This document shows, in pieces, positions 1 through 8,528 of a stretch of 64,000 nucleotides of DNA (the first letter of the stretch is position 1; every line of letters starts with the position of its first letter). Source of the stretch: Comamonadaceae bacterium (GTDB lineage: Bacteria; Pseudomonadota; Gammaproteobacteria; Burkholderiales; Burkholderiaceae_C). The translations under genes were made by a program, and so were the position numbers. The notes under the pieces were generated by a model that worked only from the letters and a program-made list of their open reading frames with translations, was not told the origin of the DNA and made no database searches. Location: contig CANEVH010000004.1 in the NCBI GenBank assembly GCA_947442105.1, forward strand, positions 29,957 through 93,956. The letters run 5' to 3'.

Positions 1-413
1 TGGGCAGTGGCCAGGCTGTGGACCAAGACCGAATGGGTGCCAGCACTTGCGCTGGTGCCCGCAGTTGCAGTGAAAGCGCTGGTGTTGGAGTTGCTGACCG
101 TGATGCTGGTGTAGTCGCTCTTGTCTTTGAGCGCGTCAAACGCGGTTTGCAGGTTGCTAAGCGCGTATTTCACCGCCGAGTAGCCGGACACGAGCGCTTC
201 GTTTTTGCTGATGTTTTTGTTGATGGCGTCGGCGCGCGGTGCCCGTTCCGCTGCGATCAGGCTTGCGGCCAGCGCCTGGGTGTCGATGCCAGAACCCGCG
301 CCCATGGCGCTCACAATTTTGGCAGCGGCCGTGGTTTTGCTTGTTGTGGACGTCGCCGCAGTCGTGCTGGTGCTTGCGGTGGATGTGCTTGCGCTGGCGA
401 TACTGGTGGTCAT
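1..413 (-). CDS. fliD: FliD, flagellar filament cap (N-terminal part only)
   Basis: The 5' end of a minus-strand gene; the C-terminal part lies beyond the left edge. The visible 137 codons start MTTSIASAST and have a Ser/Thr/Ala-rich leader followed by GAGSGIDTQALAASLIAAER and an amphipathic helix (NKNISKNEALVSGYSAVKYALSNL), the typical FliD N-terminal D0 signature. FliD forms the pentameric cap that folds exported flagellin at the filament tip. The ATG at 413 is 27 nt inside a good sigma-28 promoter, which fits a late class of expression. It follows flgL on the same strand with a 58-nt gap. Its chaperone partner FliS is encoded separately at 45 kb. Identity is firm from the N-terminus; nothing can be said about the rest of the protein. 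Confidence 0.88.
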   Translation of the reverse strand, partial: MTTSIASASTSTASTSTTAATSTTSKTTAAAKIVSAMGAGSGIDTQALAASLIAAERAPRADAINKNISKNEALVSGYSAVKYALSNLQTAFDALKDKSDYTSITVSNSNTSAFTATAGTSASAGTHSVLVHSLATA

Positions 414-439
414 GGTGTTTATTTACTTGTATCAACCCT

Positions 440-466
440 GTATCGGCACGGGCCGGGAAAACTCAA
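440..466 (-). promoter_or_regulatory. Sigma-28 (FliA) promoter of fliD
   Basis: Reads TTGAGTTT-N11-GCCGATAC on the minus strand against the consensus TAAAGTTT-N11-GCCGATAA, with exact spacing. It lies in the flgL-fliD gap and ends 27 nt upstream of the fliD ATG. The same architecture recurs before flgM and fliS in this window, which strengthens the call. Confidence 0.78.
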
Positions 467-471
467 ACCTC

Positions 472-1395
472 TTACTTGAGGTAGGCAAACAAGGACATTT
501 GCGACACCTTGGCAAAGCTGGCCTGCGCGGCTTCTAGCGACAGCAGTTGCTTTTGCATCTTGGTGATGGCGCTGGGCATGTCCAGGTCTTCCACGCCCGA
601 GAGCGCCGATTTCAGCGAGAGCTTGGTTTCATCCAAAGCAGCGCCTTGCTGCTCAATGGCTTTCATGTCGGTGCCGCCATTGGCTTGGGCGAGCACCACC
701 CCTTGGTGCAGCGCGGACATCTCGTTGAGCCCGCGCTGCATCACCGTCCCATTGCCGGATTTGACGCCGGTAATCAGCTCGTCAATGGCGGTGAAAAATC
801 CGGTGCCGGTAGACACGCCGTCGGCGCCACTGCGCACCACGCTGACAAAAGCCTGTGTGCCTGGGCGGTTGATGGACAGCTTTCGGTGGTCGCCCACAGC
901 CACCTGCATTTGGGTTTGGTCGCCTTGGTAGCTGACGGCGCCGGTTGAATCGGTGGTAAATGCTGGCGAGTGCAGCCGACTGCCAGAAAAAATATAGCTG
1001 CCAGAGCTGTCCGTGCTGTTGGCCAGGCTCATTAACTGGTCGCGCAAGCCCTGCATTTCTGTGGCGATTACTGTGCGGGTGGACGCACCATTGCTGCCAT
1101 TGTTGGCCTGTATGGTCAGCTCTTTCATCCGTATCAGAATGTCGCCGGCGTTCGAAAGCGTAGTGCTTTCCGTGTCCAGGCGTGCTTGCGCAGCGTCCAG
1201 CGTGGCCTGGTAGCTGTCTTGCTTGCCTATCATCGATTTCAGGCGGGTGATGGTGGACGCCTGGTCCGGCGCGTCGCTGGGGTTGAGCACCTGTTTTTGC
1301 GCCGAGATTTGGGCTTGGGACTTGGCCAGATCGTTTTGGATATTGCTCATCTGCACGCTGGCGCGGTCAAACAGCAAACTGGTAGATACCTGCAT
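472..1395 (-). CDS. flgL: FlgL, hook-filament junction protein (HAP3)
   Basis: 307 residues, a usual FlgL size. The N-terminus (MQVSTSLLFDRASVQMSNIQ) and the C-terminal heptad helix (LLSLEAAQASFAKVSQMSLFAYLK region) are the flagellin-like D0/D1 ends that polymerise in the axial structure; the FSGSRLHSPAF segment is typical of FlgL. It forms the junction between FlgK and the filament and is exported by the flagellar type III system, so there is no signal peptide. It is the last gene of the flgGHIJKL run, 15 nt after flgK. Confidence 0.95.
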   Translation of the reverse strand: MQVSTSLLFDRASVQMSNIQNDLAKSQAQISAQKQVLNPSDAPDQASTITRLKSMIGKQDSYQATLDAAQARLDTESTTLSNAGDILIRMKELTIQANNGSNGASTRTVIATEMQGLRDQLMSLANSTDSSGSYIFSGSRLHSPAFTTDSTGAVSYQGDQTQMQVAVGDHRKLSINRPGTQAFVSVVRSGADGVSTGTGFFTAIDELITGVKSGNGTVMQRGLNEMSALHQGVVLAQANGGTDMKAIEQQGAALDETKLSLKSALSGVEDLDMPSAITKMQKQLLSLEAAQASFAKVSQMSLFAYLK

Positions 1396-1410
1396 GGAAG
1401 GGCCTCGGGT

Positions 1411-4400
1411 TTATCGTATTTGCAGCACGCTGTCGAACAATTGGCTTGCCACTTGCATGGCCTTGGCCGCTGCTTGGTAGGCCTGCTGGTAGCGAATCAA
1501 GTCGCCCGCTTCCTTGTCCAGGCTCACCCCGGAGATCTGGTCGCGCGAACTCACTGCCTGGTCGTGCACCACCGTCAATGCCGTTTGCGAGAGGGTGGCT
1601 TGGCGGGCGATGTTGCCCATTTCATTGACCTGGTCGATATAGGCGCCTGAGAGGGTTTTGCTGCCAAGCACGGGCTTGGTTTCCAGCGCGTTCATCGCCA
1701 AGATGTTCTCGTTGTTGCCAATGCCGTCCGAATTGCCGTCTAAGCGGAACTGGTCGCCCTGGCGGGGTGGCGAGATGAAGGAGAGCTGCAAGCCCTGGTA
1801 ACTGATGGCCGGATCGAGCTGCGTGGCCACCAACTCACGCTCGGCCAGCACCGTGTGGGTCGCCACGTCGGTGATGCGGTAGCGCGTGTTGGAGAGGAAC
1901 TGCACATTCATGGGGTTGGCCCGCAGCGCTTGCTTGGCGTCGGTCGGTGCGCCCGCGTAGCTGGCGGACACCGTTGCCGCACCGGCCCCGGTGACAAACA
2001 CCAGCAAGTCGTCTTTGGCCGCGCCCGCGATGAACGCGCCGCTGCGAAAGCCCAGTTGCGCCAAGTCGCTAGGCCCCCCCGCGCTGCCAAAGCCCAGTTG
2101 AACTGGCTTGCGTACCTCGGCGCCACTGGCATCGGTCAAAGGCTGCGTCAGGCTCACCTGGCCCCGGTAGCTGCCGCGCGCAAGCCCCAGGGCGTTGGCC
2201 GAGTCCGAGCCCTGCAAGTTCTGGATGCTGATGTCCTGCCCCTCGTAGCCCGCGCCGTTGGTGATGATTAACTCACCTGTGGTCGCCATCTTGGCCATGA
2301 ACGTGCCGTCTGAACTGTTGTTGATGGCGCTCACCAGCGCCTGCTGTGCGTCAGCAGAACTGGCCTGCGCGCCCACCCCGGTCAGGTCAATACCCACACC
2401 GTTGATGCGCAAGCTCGACACGCCATCGAGCTTGAGCTGCGCCGCTGGCACGGTGACCAGGTTGGCGGCGCTTGCGCTCACGCCGGTTTGGCCAGATACG
2501 GTGTTGATCCAGTCCGCTACCGCTTGGGCGTCTGCCACCGGGCCGGGCAGGGCGCCAAGTGCCACGCCGTTCACGGTGATGGTGTTGGCCTCTATGCCTT
2601 GGGGCAGGGCTTGGATGCTCTTGCCTTGCAACACGGGCGCTTGGGCTTTGCTGCCGGTGACATGGCCGTTGTCGTCATACACCGCCTGCATCAGCACCTG
2701 CGCCTGGGCGCCGTAAAACACGGTCATGCCTTTGTAGTTCAGGCTCTCACCCGCACCAAACTGCATGCCTGCGCTGCTTGATGCAGCAAGCATTGCCGCG
2801 CCAGCGCGCTCAGTTGCAGAAGCGGCACTAGTCACCAGCAGTGTGCCGGCGTTGTTGGGGTCTAGCGCCAAGTCGGTAATGCCTGCGGCGATGGCTGCGG
2901 CCCCGCCCAAAATGGCGGCTTTGTTGGCAACCAGCAAGGCTGCCGTGCTGGCCGGTGTATTGCCCGAAGCGCTGCCTGCCAGCGCCACGCCCAGAAAGCT
3001 CTGGGCACCGGTGGCAGTGCCGGTGATCTTGACAGACTGCTGCACCGTGCTGCGGTTGAGGTAGGCGTCGCTGTAGGTAGCGCCTGCGGCAAAGCCGTTG
3101 GCTGTGCTGATGATGGACGCCTGCGCCGCACTGTCGCCGGCCAGGGAGTGCCCTAGCAGTTGGCGGCCGTCGCGGGTGAGTATTTGCAGTTCTTGCCCTG
3201 CTTGCAGGGTGTCGAGGTACATCGCCACGTCTTGCATGCCTTGGGGAATGGTCGCGACGGCGGCCACGCCCGCGCCGCTGGGCACGGTAATGGTTTTGGC
3301 CGCGCTGGGGTGGTCGTTGTTGACCAGCACCGAAGACAGGGGCGCCGGGCCGCCAGGGCTTGCGCTGCTGTCAAAAGCCAGGCTCGCTTTGCCAGCGCCT
3401 ACGTTGTTGGGGTTTTCGCTCACCCGGAACTGGGCCGCAGCGGCCACCAGCAGCGGGTCGCTGAATGCCACTTGGATGCCTGCGGCGGCATCCAGGGCCT
3501 TGGGGTCAAAGCCAAACAAGGCCTGGCCGGTGTGGCCGTAGCCATCAATGCCTTGGGTGTGGATGGTATTGGCCTGGCTTGCAAACGTGCTTGCCAGATT
3601 ATTCAGCGCGCTTTTCGATGCGCCTAGCACCTGGTCGTTAAAGGCCATCAGGCCTGCTACCGTTCCGCTGCTCACGGAGGTAAGCGCCTGGGGCTTTCCA
3701 TAGGGGTCCAGCACCAGCGTGGCTTTGTCGGGCGTGGCCGCATCGCGTTGCACGCCGATGGGAATGCTTTTGGCGCCGCTGACCACCACGTCTTGCGTAG
3801 CGGACGATCCCAGGCTCACCGAGACTTGTCCGTTGGTGCTGAAGGTGGTGTTGATCCGTGCAAGGCCCGAGAGTTTTCTGAGCAGCAAGTCGCGCTGGTC
3901 CAGCAAGTCTGCCGGTTGCCTGGCTTCGGTGAGCTGCTTGGTGAGTTGGCTGTTGACCACGCCAATTTGCTGGGTCAGCGTGTTCATCTGGGTCACCGTG
4001 CTGTCCAGCGCGTTGTTGGTTTCGTTCTGTATCAAATCCAATTGCTCAGACAGCTGGCCAAAGCGCTGCGCCACGCCTTGTGCGTCCCGCACAAAACTGC
4101 TGCGAAGCACGGTGGATGCGGTATCGGTCGACAGCGCGCGCGCCGAGGTAAAAAACTGGTCAAGCGCGGTATTCAAGCCCAAGGTGGGGCCGCCCATCAC
4201 GTCCACCACGCGGTTGGCATAGCTCACCATGGGCCCCTGGGCTGCCAGGTCACTGGTGGTGTTGCGCAAATTGGACTCGACAAAGGCGTCGTACTGGCGC
4301 TTGACAGTGCCAACGATCACGCCAGAGCCTAAAAAGAAGTTGCCAGCCGGCGTGACCGGCAGTGCGGTGAGTGTGGCGTCTTGCCTGGAGTAGCCATCGG

Positions 4401-4491
4401 TGGCAACGTTGGCAATATTGTTGCTAACCGTCGCCAAGGCATTTTGGTAGGCCATGACCGCATTACCTGCAATGCCTGCGATATCGCTCAT
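1411..4491 (-). CDS. flgK: FlgK, hook-filament junction protein (HAP1), oversized
   Basis: 1026 residues, against roughly 450-680 in most FlgK proteins. The N-terminus (MSDIAGIAGNAVMAYQNALATVSNNIANVATDGYSRQ) has the rod/hook family motif SNNIANVxTxGYSRQ, and the C-terminus ends with the D0 helix (EAGDLIRYQQAYQAAAKAMQVASQLFDSVLQIR region). The extra length lies in the middle (about residues 340-900), which is rich in Ala, Gly, Ser and Thr and would be exposed on the junction surface. It overlaps flgJ by 4 nt (translational coupling). FlgK caps the completed hook and recruits FlgL. Function is certain; the role of the enlarged central region is unknown. Confidence 0.95.
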   Translation of the reverse strand: MSDIAGIAGNAVMAYQNALATVSNNIANVATDGYSRQDATLTALPVTPAGNFFLGSGVIVGTVKRQYDAFVESNLRNTTSDLAAQGPMVSYANRVVDVMGGPTLGLNTALDQFFTSARALSTDTASTVLRSSFVRDAQGVAQRFGQLSEQLDLIQNETNNALDSTVTQMNTLTQQIGVVNSQLTKQLTEARQPADLLDQRDLLLRKLSGLARINTTFSTNGQVSVSLGSSATQDVVVSGAKSIPIGVQRDAATPDKATLVLDPYGKPQALTSVSSGTVAGLMAFNDQVLGASKSALNNLASTFASQANTIHTQGIDGYGHTGQALFGFDPKALDAAAGIQVAFSDPLLVAAAAQFRVSENPNNVGAGKASLAFDSSASPGGPAPLSSVLVNNDHPSAAKTITVPSGAGVAAVATIPQGMQDVAMYLDTLQAGQELQILTRDGRQLLGHSLAGDSAAQASIISTANGFAAGATYSDAYLNRSTVQQSVKITGTATGAQSFLGVALAGSASGNTPASTAALLVANKAAILGGAAAIAAGITDLALDPNNAGTLLVTSAASATERAGAAMLAASSSAGMQFGAGESLNYKGMTVFYGAQAQVLMQAVYDDNGHVTGSKAQAPVLQGKSIQALPQGIEANTITVNGVALGALPGPVADAQAVADWINTVSGQTGVSASAANLVTVPAAQLKLDGVSSLRINGVGIDLTGVGAQASSADAQQALVSAINNSSDGTFMAKMATTGELIITNGAGYEGQDISIQNLQGSDSANALGLARGSYRGQVSLTQPLTDASGAEVRKPVQLGFGSAGGPSDLAQLGFRSGAFIAGAAKDDLLVFVTGAGAATVSASYAGAPTDAKQALRANPMNVQFLSNTRYRITDVATHTVLAERELVATQLDPAISYQGLQLSFISPPRQGDQFRLDGNSDGIGNNENILAMNALETKPVLGSKTLSGAYIDQVNEMGNIARQATLSQTALTVVHDQAVSSRDQISGVSLDKEAGDLIRYQQAYQAAAKAMQVASQLFDSVLQIR

Positions 4492-5027
4492 GGCTTATTC
4501 CCTTGGTTGTCACTGGGGCTGCTTTGCAGCGGCGCGACGCTTTGCGTGAGCGCCATCGGGCCACCTGTGCGCGGCAAGGGCGCCAGCGCGGGCTGCTTTG
4601 CGTGCAGGGGCAGGGCCTGCGCAGGCGGCGCTAGTAGCGACATGCCTTTGCTGCTGCGCGCCTCCAACAGGGCGGCGGTGCTCACGGGCGGCGCGCTGGT
4701 ATCCGGCATGTGCTTAACGAGCAAGTCGGCCAGCCCCAAGGTGTTGCGCTTGGCCATGGACACCGAAACTTCTTTGTCAAACATAGCCTCAAAAGTGTCT
4801 TTGCCCGCCGACTCGACCAAATCGCTTTTGGGCGAGGCGTCGCGCATGGACTTCATCATCATCTGCAAAAACATGGCCTCAAACTGCTGCGCGGTCTCGC
4901 GCGTGGCGGCTTTGGCATCGGTGCGCGCCTGCCCTTTGAGCTTGCCCAAGCCGCCAAAGTCAAGGTAAGAGCCGGTGACGTCGGTGCCGCTGGCAGCAGC
5001 GGGGAGCGCGTTGGAAAGCGTGTCCAT
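4488..5027 (-). CDS. flgJ: FlgJ, rod cap (rod-binding domain only)
   Basis: 179 residues. Residues about 35-105 are the FlgJ rod-binding domain (QQFEAMFLQMMMKSMRDASP, then FEAMFDKEVSVSMAKRNTLGLADLLVKHM). Enterobacterial FlgJ is about 310 residues because it carries a C-terminal glucosaminidase that opens the peptidoglycan for the rod. Here that domain is absent: after residue 110 there is only a Pro/Ala-rich tail. A separate LysM/transglycosylase gene at 13156-14382 beside flgB probably fills the role. The gene lies between flgI (8 nt) and flgK (4-nt overlap). Confidence 0.92.
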   Translation of the reverse strand: MDTLSNALPAAASGTDVTGSYLDFGGLGKLKGQARTDAKAATRETAQQFEAMFLQMMMKSMRDASPKSDLVESAGKDTFEAMFDKEVSVSMAKRNTLGLADLLVKHMPDTSAPPVSTAALLEARSSKGMSLLAPPAQALPLHAKQPALAPLPRTGGPMALTQSVAPLQSSPSDNQGNKP

Positions 5028-5035
5028 AGCGCGGC

Positions 5036-6175
5036 TTAAATGACCAGCAACTCGGCGCGCAAGCTGCCCGAGCTTTTCAGGGCTTCCAGAATCGCGATCA
5101 GCGCCGAAGGCGTTGCGCCCACTTGGTTGACCGCGTCCACAATTTGCTTCAGGTCCACGCCCGGCTGGAACAAAAACATGGGCTTGTTGGGTTCGCTGAT
5201 TTTGATGTCGGCGTTTTGCACTTCTTTGGTCGTGCCGTTAGAAAACATGCCGGGCTGCGACACCTCGTTGGTCATCGCCACCGAAACACTGATGGTGCCG
5301 TGGCTTACTGCGGCGGCAGACACGCGCACGTTGCGGCTAATGACCACCGTGCCCGTGCGCGCGTTGACGACAATGCGCGCCGGGGGCTCGCCCGGCTGCA
5401 CCTCGATGTTCTCGATCATGCTCATGAACGACACCCGCTGGCTGCTGTCCATGGGCGCGCGGACCACTATGGACACGCTGTCGAGCGCGCTGGCCACGTC
5501 GCCGCCAAACTTGGCGTTAATGGCCTGGATGATGCTTGACGCGGTGGTGAAGTCACCCTCGCGCAGGTTCAAAAGCACGTTGTCGGCTTTGTCAAAAGAG
5601 TTGTCGACCGCTTTTTCCACGGTAGCGCCGCCGGGAATGCGCGCTGCGGTGGTGACGCCGGAGGACACCTTGGAGCCCGCCGCCGAGGCGTCCACGCCGG
5701 TGGCGGTGAGCGCGCCTTGCGCCAATGCATAAATTTGCCCGTCCACGCCGCGCAAGCTGGTCAAAAGCAAGCTGCCACCGCGCAAATTGGTGGCCTTGCC
5801 AATGGCCGACACATTGATGTCAATGCGCTGCCCCGGCTTGGACATGCCGGGCAGGTCGGCGGTAACCATCACGGCCGCCACGTTTTTGAGGTCAATTTTG
5901 CCGGTGCCGCTGGCGCTGCTCTCGAAATCGCTCAGCGGGTTTTCCTGGTTCACGCCCATGCGGTTGAGCAGGGTTTTCATGCTCTGGGTGGTAAACGACA
6001 AATCCGAGCCGTCGCCCGTGCCTTGCAAGCCCACCACCAGGCCGTAGCCAATGAGCTGGTTGCCCCGCATCGCGGCCATGGTGGTCAGGTCTTTGATGCG
6101 GTCGGCATGCGCAGCGCCCAAGGGCAAGGCCCAGAGCAAAGCCAGCAAGGGCAGGGAGCGAAGAAATGGGGTCAT
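5036..6175 (-). CDS. flgI: FlgI, flagellar P-ring protein
   Basis: 379 residues, standard length. A Sec signal peptide (about residues 1-24, LLALLWALPLGAAHA then DRIKDLTT) precedes the conserved FlgI start (MRGNQLIGYGLVVGLQGTGDG). The conserved C-terminal half (INAKFGGDVASALDS; VVNARTGTVVISRNVRVS) is intact. FlgI forms the periplasmic P ring around the distal rod. It sits between flgH and flgJ as in most flg operons. Confidence 0.97.
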   Translation of the reverse strand: MTPFLRSLPLLALLWALPLGAAHADRIKDLTTMAAMRGNQLIGYGLVVGLQGTGDGSDLSFTTQSMKTLLNRMGVNQENPLSDFESSASGTGKIDLKNVAAVMVTADLPGMSKPGQRIDINVSAIGKATNLRGGSLLLTSLRGVDGQIYALAQGALTATGVDASAAGSKVSSGVTTAARIPGGATVEKAVDNSFDKADNVLLNLREGDFTTASSIIQAINAKFGGDVASALDSVSIVVRAPMDSSQRVSFMSMIENIEVQPGEPPARIVVNARTGTVVISRNVRVSAAAVSHGTISVSVAMTNEVSQPGMFSNGTTKEVQNADIKISEPNKPMFLFQPGVDLKQIVDAVNQVGATPSALIAILEALKSSGSLRAELLVI

Positions 6176-6193
6176 GGCAGCGCGCTTTCAGCC

Positions 6194-6850
6194 TTAGAAA
6201 GGCCAGAACTTCAACAAGCCACTGGTGGCCCAGCCGGCACGGCTGGCCGCCGCCATGTCGCCCGTGCCACGGTAGGTAATTTGTGCATTGGCCAGGCGGC
6301 GCGACTGCACCGTGCTGTTGGGCGCAATGTCGTCGGGGCGCACCACGCCGGCCACCTGAATGATTTCAGCGCCTTCGGTGAGCGCCAGTTGCTTTTCGCC
6401 GCGCAGCACCAGGTTGCCATTGGCCATGACTTCTACCACCGACACCGCAATCGACCCGGTGAGCGTGGCGGTCTGGTCGGCAGTGCCGCTGCCTTCGTTT
6501 TTGATAGTGCCGCCCAGCAAATTGGCAGCGGGCAGCAAGCCGCCGCCCATGCCTTCAGGCACCACATCGTTGCTCGATGTGCGCTTGACCACGCCGCTTT
6601 GGGTGCGACCGGCCTGGGTGGATTCGTTGAGCAAGACGGTAATCACATCGCCCACCTGAAACGAGCGGCCCCGGCCGAAAAAGGACTCGCTTTGCGGCCC
6701 GTTGAAAATTGCACCCGTGGCCATGGGCGGGGCGGCCTGCGCCACCGGGTAGACCGGACGAAAGCCTTCGGAATGGGCCAGCGGCGCGCGCGGCAGCACC
6801 GAGCAGGCGCACAGCGCAAGCGTCGCCACAGCGGTAAATAGGTGTTTCAT
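6194..6850 (-). CDS. flgH: FlgH, flagellar L-ring lipoprotein
   Basis: 218 residues. The N-terminus (MKHLFTAVATLALCAC) is a lipoprotein signal with Cys16 as the likely lipidated residue. The family features AIFNG...SFFGRGRSFQVGDVITVLLNE and the C-terminal GxVRPDDIAPNSTVQSRRLANAQITYRG are present. FlgH forms the outer-membrane L ring. Spacing to flgG is 12 nt and to flgI 18 nt, consistent with one operon. Confidence 0.97.
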   Translation of the reverse strand: MKHLFTAVATLALCACSVLPRAPLAHSEGFRPVYPVAQAAPPMATGAIFNGPQSESFFGRGRSFQVGDVITVLLNESTQAGRTQSGVVKRTSSNDVVPEGMGGGLLPAANLLGGTIKNEGSGTADQTATLTGSIAVSVVEVMANGNLVLRGEKQLALTEGAEIIQVAGVVRPDDIAPNSTVQSRRLANAQITYRGTGDMAAASRAGWATSGLLKFWPF

Positions 6851-6862
6851 GCGGCTTGCCTG

Positions 6863-7648
6863 TTACATGTTTTGGTTGATGTACTTCAGCATGCCGTCGA
6901 CCGCAGAGATGGCCTTGGAGTTGATCTCGTAGGCGCGCTGGGTTTCGATCATGTTGACCATTTCTTCCACCACATTGACGTTGGACGCCTCCAGCGTGCC
7001 CTGCATCAAGGTGCCGGCGCCCGCAGTGCCGGGGGCGACGACCTGGGGCACGCCGCTGGCCGGGGTTTGCAGCATCAGGTTCTGGCCGGCAGATTGCAGG
7101 CCTGCGGGGTTGAGAAAGCGTGCAATCTGTATTTGGCCCAGCACTTGCTGGCCCGCGCCGCCTTGCAACTCCACGGAAACAGTGCCGTCGCGGCCAATGG
7201 TGACGCTCGCAGCGGTGGCGGGAATGGCGATAGCAGGCTGCAGCGGAGCGCCGTTGGAGGTGACCAGCTGTCCGGTCGCCGACACTTTGAAGTTGCCGTC
7301 GCGGGTGTAGGCGGTGGTGCCGTCGGCCTGCAAGATTTGGAAGTGGCCATCGCCCGCAATCGCCAGGTCCAAGGGGTTTTGGCTGTTGACCATATTGCCC
7401 TGGGCATGGAGTTTTTCTGTGGCCACCACGCGCACGCCGGTGCCCAACATCAGGCCGGTGGGGGCTTGGGTGTTGGCGCCGGTTTGTCCACCGGCTTGGC
7501 GCACGTTTTGGTACAGCAGGTCTTCAAACACCGCGCGGTCGCGCTTGAAGCCCGTGGTGTTCACGTTGGCCAAGTTGTTGGAGATCACGTTCATGCGCGT
7601 TTGCTGCGCGTCCAGGCCGGTTTTGGCCACCCACATTGATGCGTCCAT
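6863..7648 (-). CDS. flgG: FlgG, distal rod protein
   Basis: 261 residues, the canonical length. It starts MDASMWVAKTGLDAQQTRMN and has VISNNLANVNTTGFKRDRAVFEDLLYQNVRQAGGQ, the FlgG-specific rod segment, and the C-terminal NVNVVEEMVNMIETQRAYEINSKAI motif. FlgG builds the distal rod crossing the P and L rings. It is the first gene of the flgGHIJKL unit, with its own upstream sigma-54 element in the 83-nt gap behind flgF. Confidence 0.98.
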   Translation of the reverse strand: MDASMWVAKTGLDAQQTRMNVISNNLANVNTTGFKRDRAVFEDLLYQNVRQAGGQTGANTQAPTGLMLGTGVRVVATEKLHAQGNMVNSQNPLDLAIAGDGHFQILQADGTTAYTRDGNFKVSATGQLVTSNGAPLQPAIAIPATAASVTIGRDGTVSVELQGGAGQQVLGQIQIARFLNPAGLQSAGQNLMLQTPASGVPQVVAPGTAGAGTLMQGTLEASNVNVVEEMVNMIETQRAYEINSKAISAVDGMLKYINQNM

Positions 7649-7705
7649 TGACTGCTCCAGGGAATGTTGAAGTTAGGGTACTAGCAGGTACCAGTAGGCT
7701 CTAGT

Positions 7706-7721
7706 AGCAAGGCGCGTGCCG
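7706..7721 (-). promoter_or_regulatory. Sigma-54 promoter for flgGHIJKL
   Basis: Minus-strand CGGCACGCGCCTTGCT fits TGGCAC-N5-TTGCW with only the first T changed; the GG and GC dinucleotides have the required 10-bp separation. It lies in the flgF-flgG gap about 58 nt before the flgG ATG. The surrounding gap also contains a short inverted motif (TACT/AGTA around GGTACC, about 7678-7696). Confidence 0.65.
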
Positions 7722-7731
7722 GGGAAAACCG

Positions 7732-8496
7732 TCAACTGGCTTTCATCATCGTTGCACCAGATTCGTCACAAGTCTTGCTTTCTTTAATCAGGTTGACCTG
7801 CTGCTCAAACGCGCGGCTCTGGTCCATCAGCTTGACCATCACCGCCAGCGCATTGACATTGCTGCCCTCTAGGGCACCGGCAGTGAGGTTGGTAGGGACC
7901 GGGCCGGGAATGATGTCGCTGCCCACGGGGGCCGCGGCCACTTGGAACAGTCCGTCTTCGCGGCGCTGCAAGGGCGTTTGGCTGGCGTCGCGCAGCATGA
8001 GGCTGCCAATTTGCAGCGGCGGTGTGGTGGAAGGCTGGGCCGGGTCGCTTCCAAACACCGAGCCGTCTGAGCGTATCGTTACCCGCACCCCAGGCGGCAC
8101 GGTGATGGCGCCCCCCGTCTGGCTGCGCACCAGAATGCCTGAGCCGTTTTCCAGCGCGCCATCGGCGTTCACGCGCAGGTCCCCGCGCCGGGTGAAGGCC
8201 AGGCTGCCATCGGCAGCGGTGACCCCGAGCACGGTGCTACCGCTCATGGCAATGTCCAGGTCGTTGCCAGTGGCCATGACCGGTCCGGCCTTCAAGCTGA
8301 TGTAGTCCTCCGAATACGCTTGTGGCTGGTAGCGGGTTTTCAGGCCTGAGCCGTCCACGGCCACGGTGCGCATGGCGGCTTCAAAGCTGCGTTTGAAGCC
8401 GGTGGTGGTGGCGTTGGCCATTTCATTGACCGACATCTGCCGCCCCAGCGTCTGCTCCTTCATGGCAACAGCGGCGTTAAAGGCTAAACGGTCCAT
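7732..8496 (-). CDS. flgF: FlgF, proximal rod protein
   Basis: 254 residues. It begins MDRLAFNAAVAMKEQTLGRQMSVNEMANATTTGFKRSFEAAMR, a divergent form of the FlgF/FlgG N-terminus, and has a C-terminal NVNALAVMVKLMDQSRAFEQQVNLI helix. FlgF forms part of the proximal rod between FlgC and FlgG. It follows flgE and precedes the 83-nt gap carrying the flgG promoter, so it closes the flgBCDEF unit. The last about 15 residues (SKTCDESGATMMKAS) are an unusual tail. Confidence 0.93.
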   Translation of the reverse strand: MDRLAFNAAVAMKEQTLGRQMSVNEMANATTTGFKRSFEAAMRTVAVDGSGLKTRYQPQAYSEDYISLKAGPVMATGNDLDIAMSGSTVLGVTAADGSLAFTRRGDLRVNADGALENGSGILVRSQTGGAITVPPGVRVTIRSDGSVFGSDPAQPSTTPPLQIGSLMLRDASQTPLQRREDGLFQVAAAPVGSDIIPGPVPTNLTAGALEGSNVNALAVMVKLMDQSRAFEQQVNLIKESKTCDESGATMMKAS

Positions 8497-8528
8497 GGTG
8501 CGGGCTCCTCAGGTCGTGGGCGGGAGTC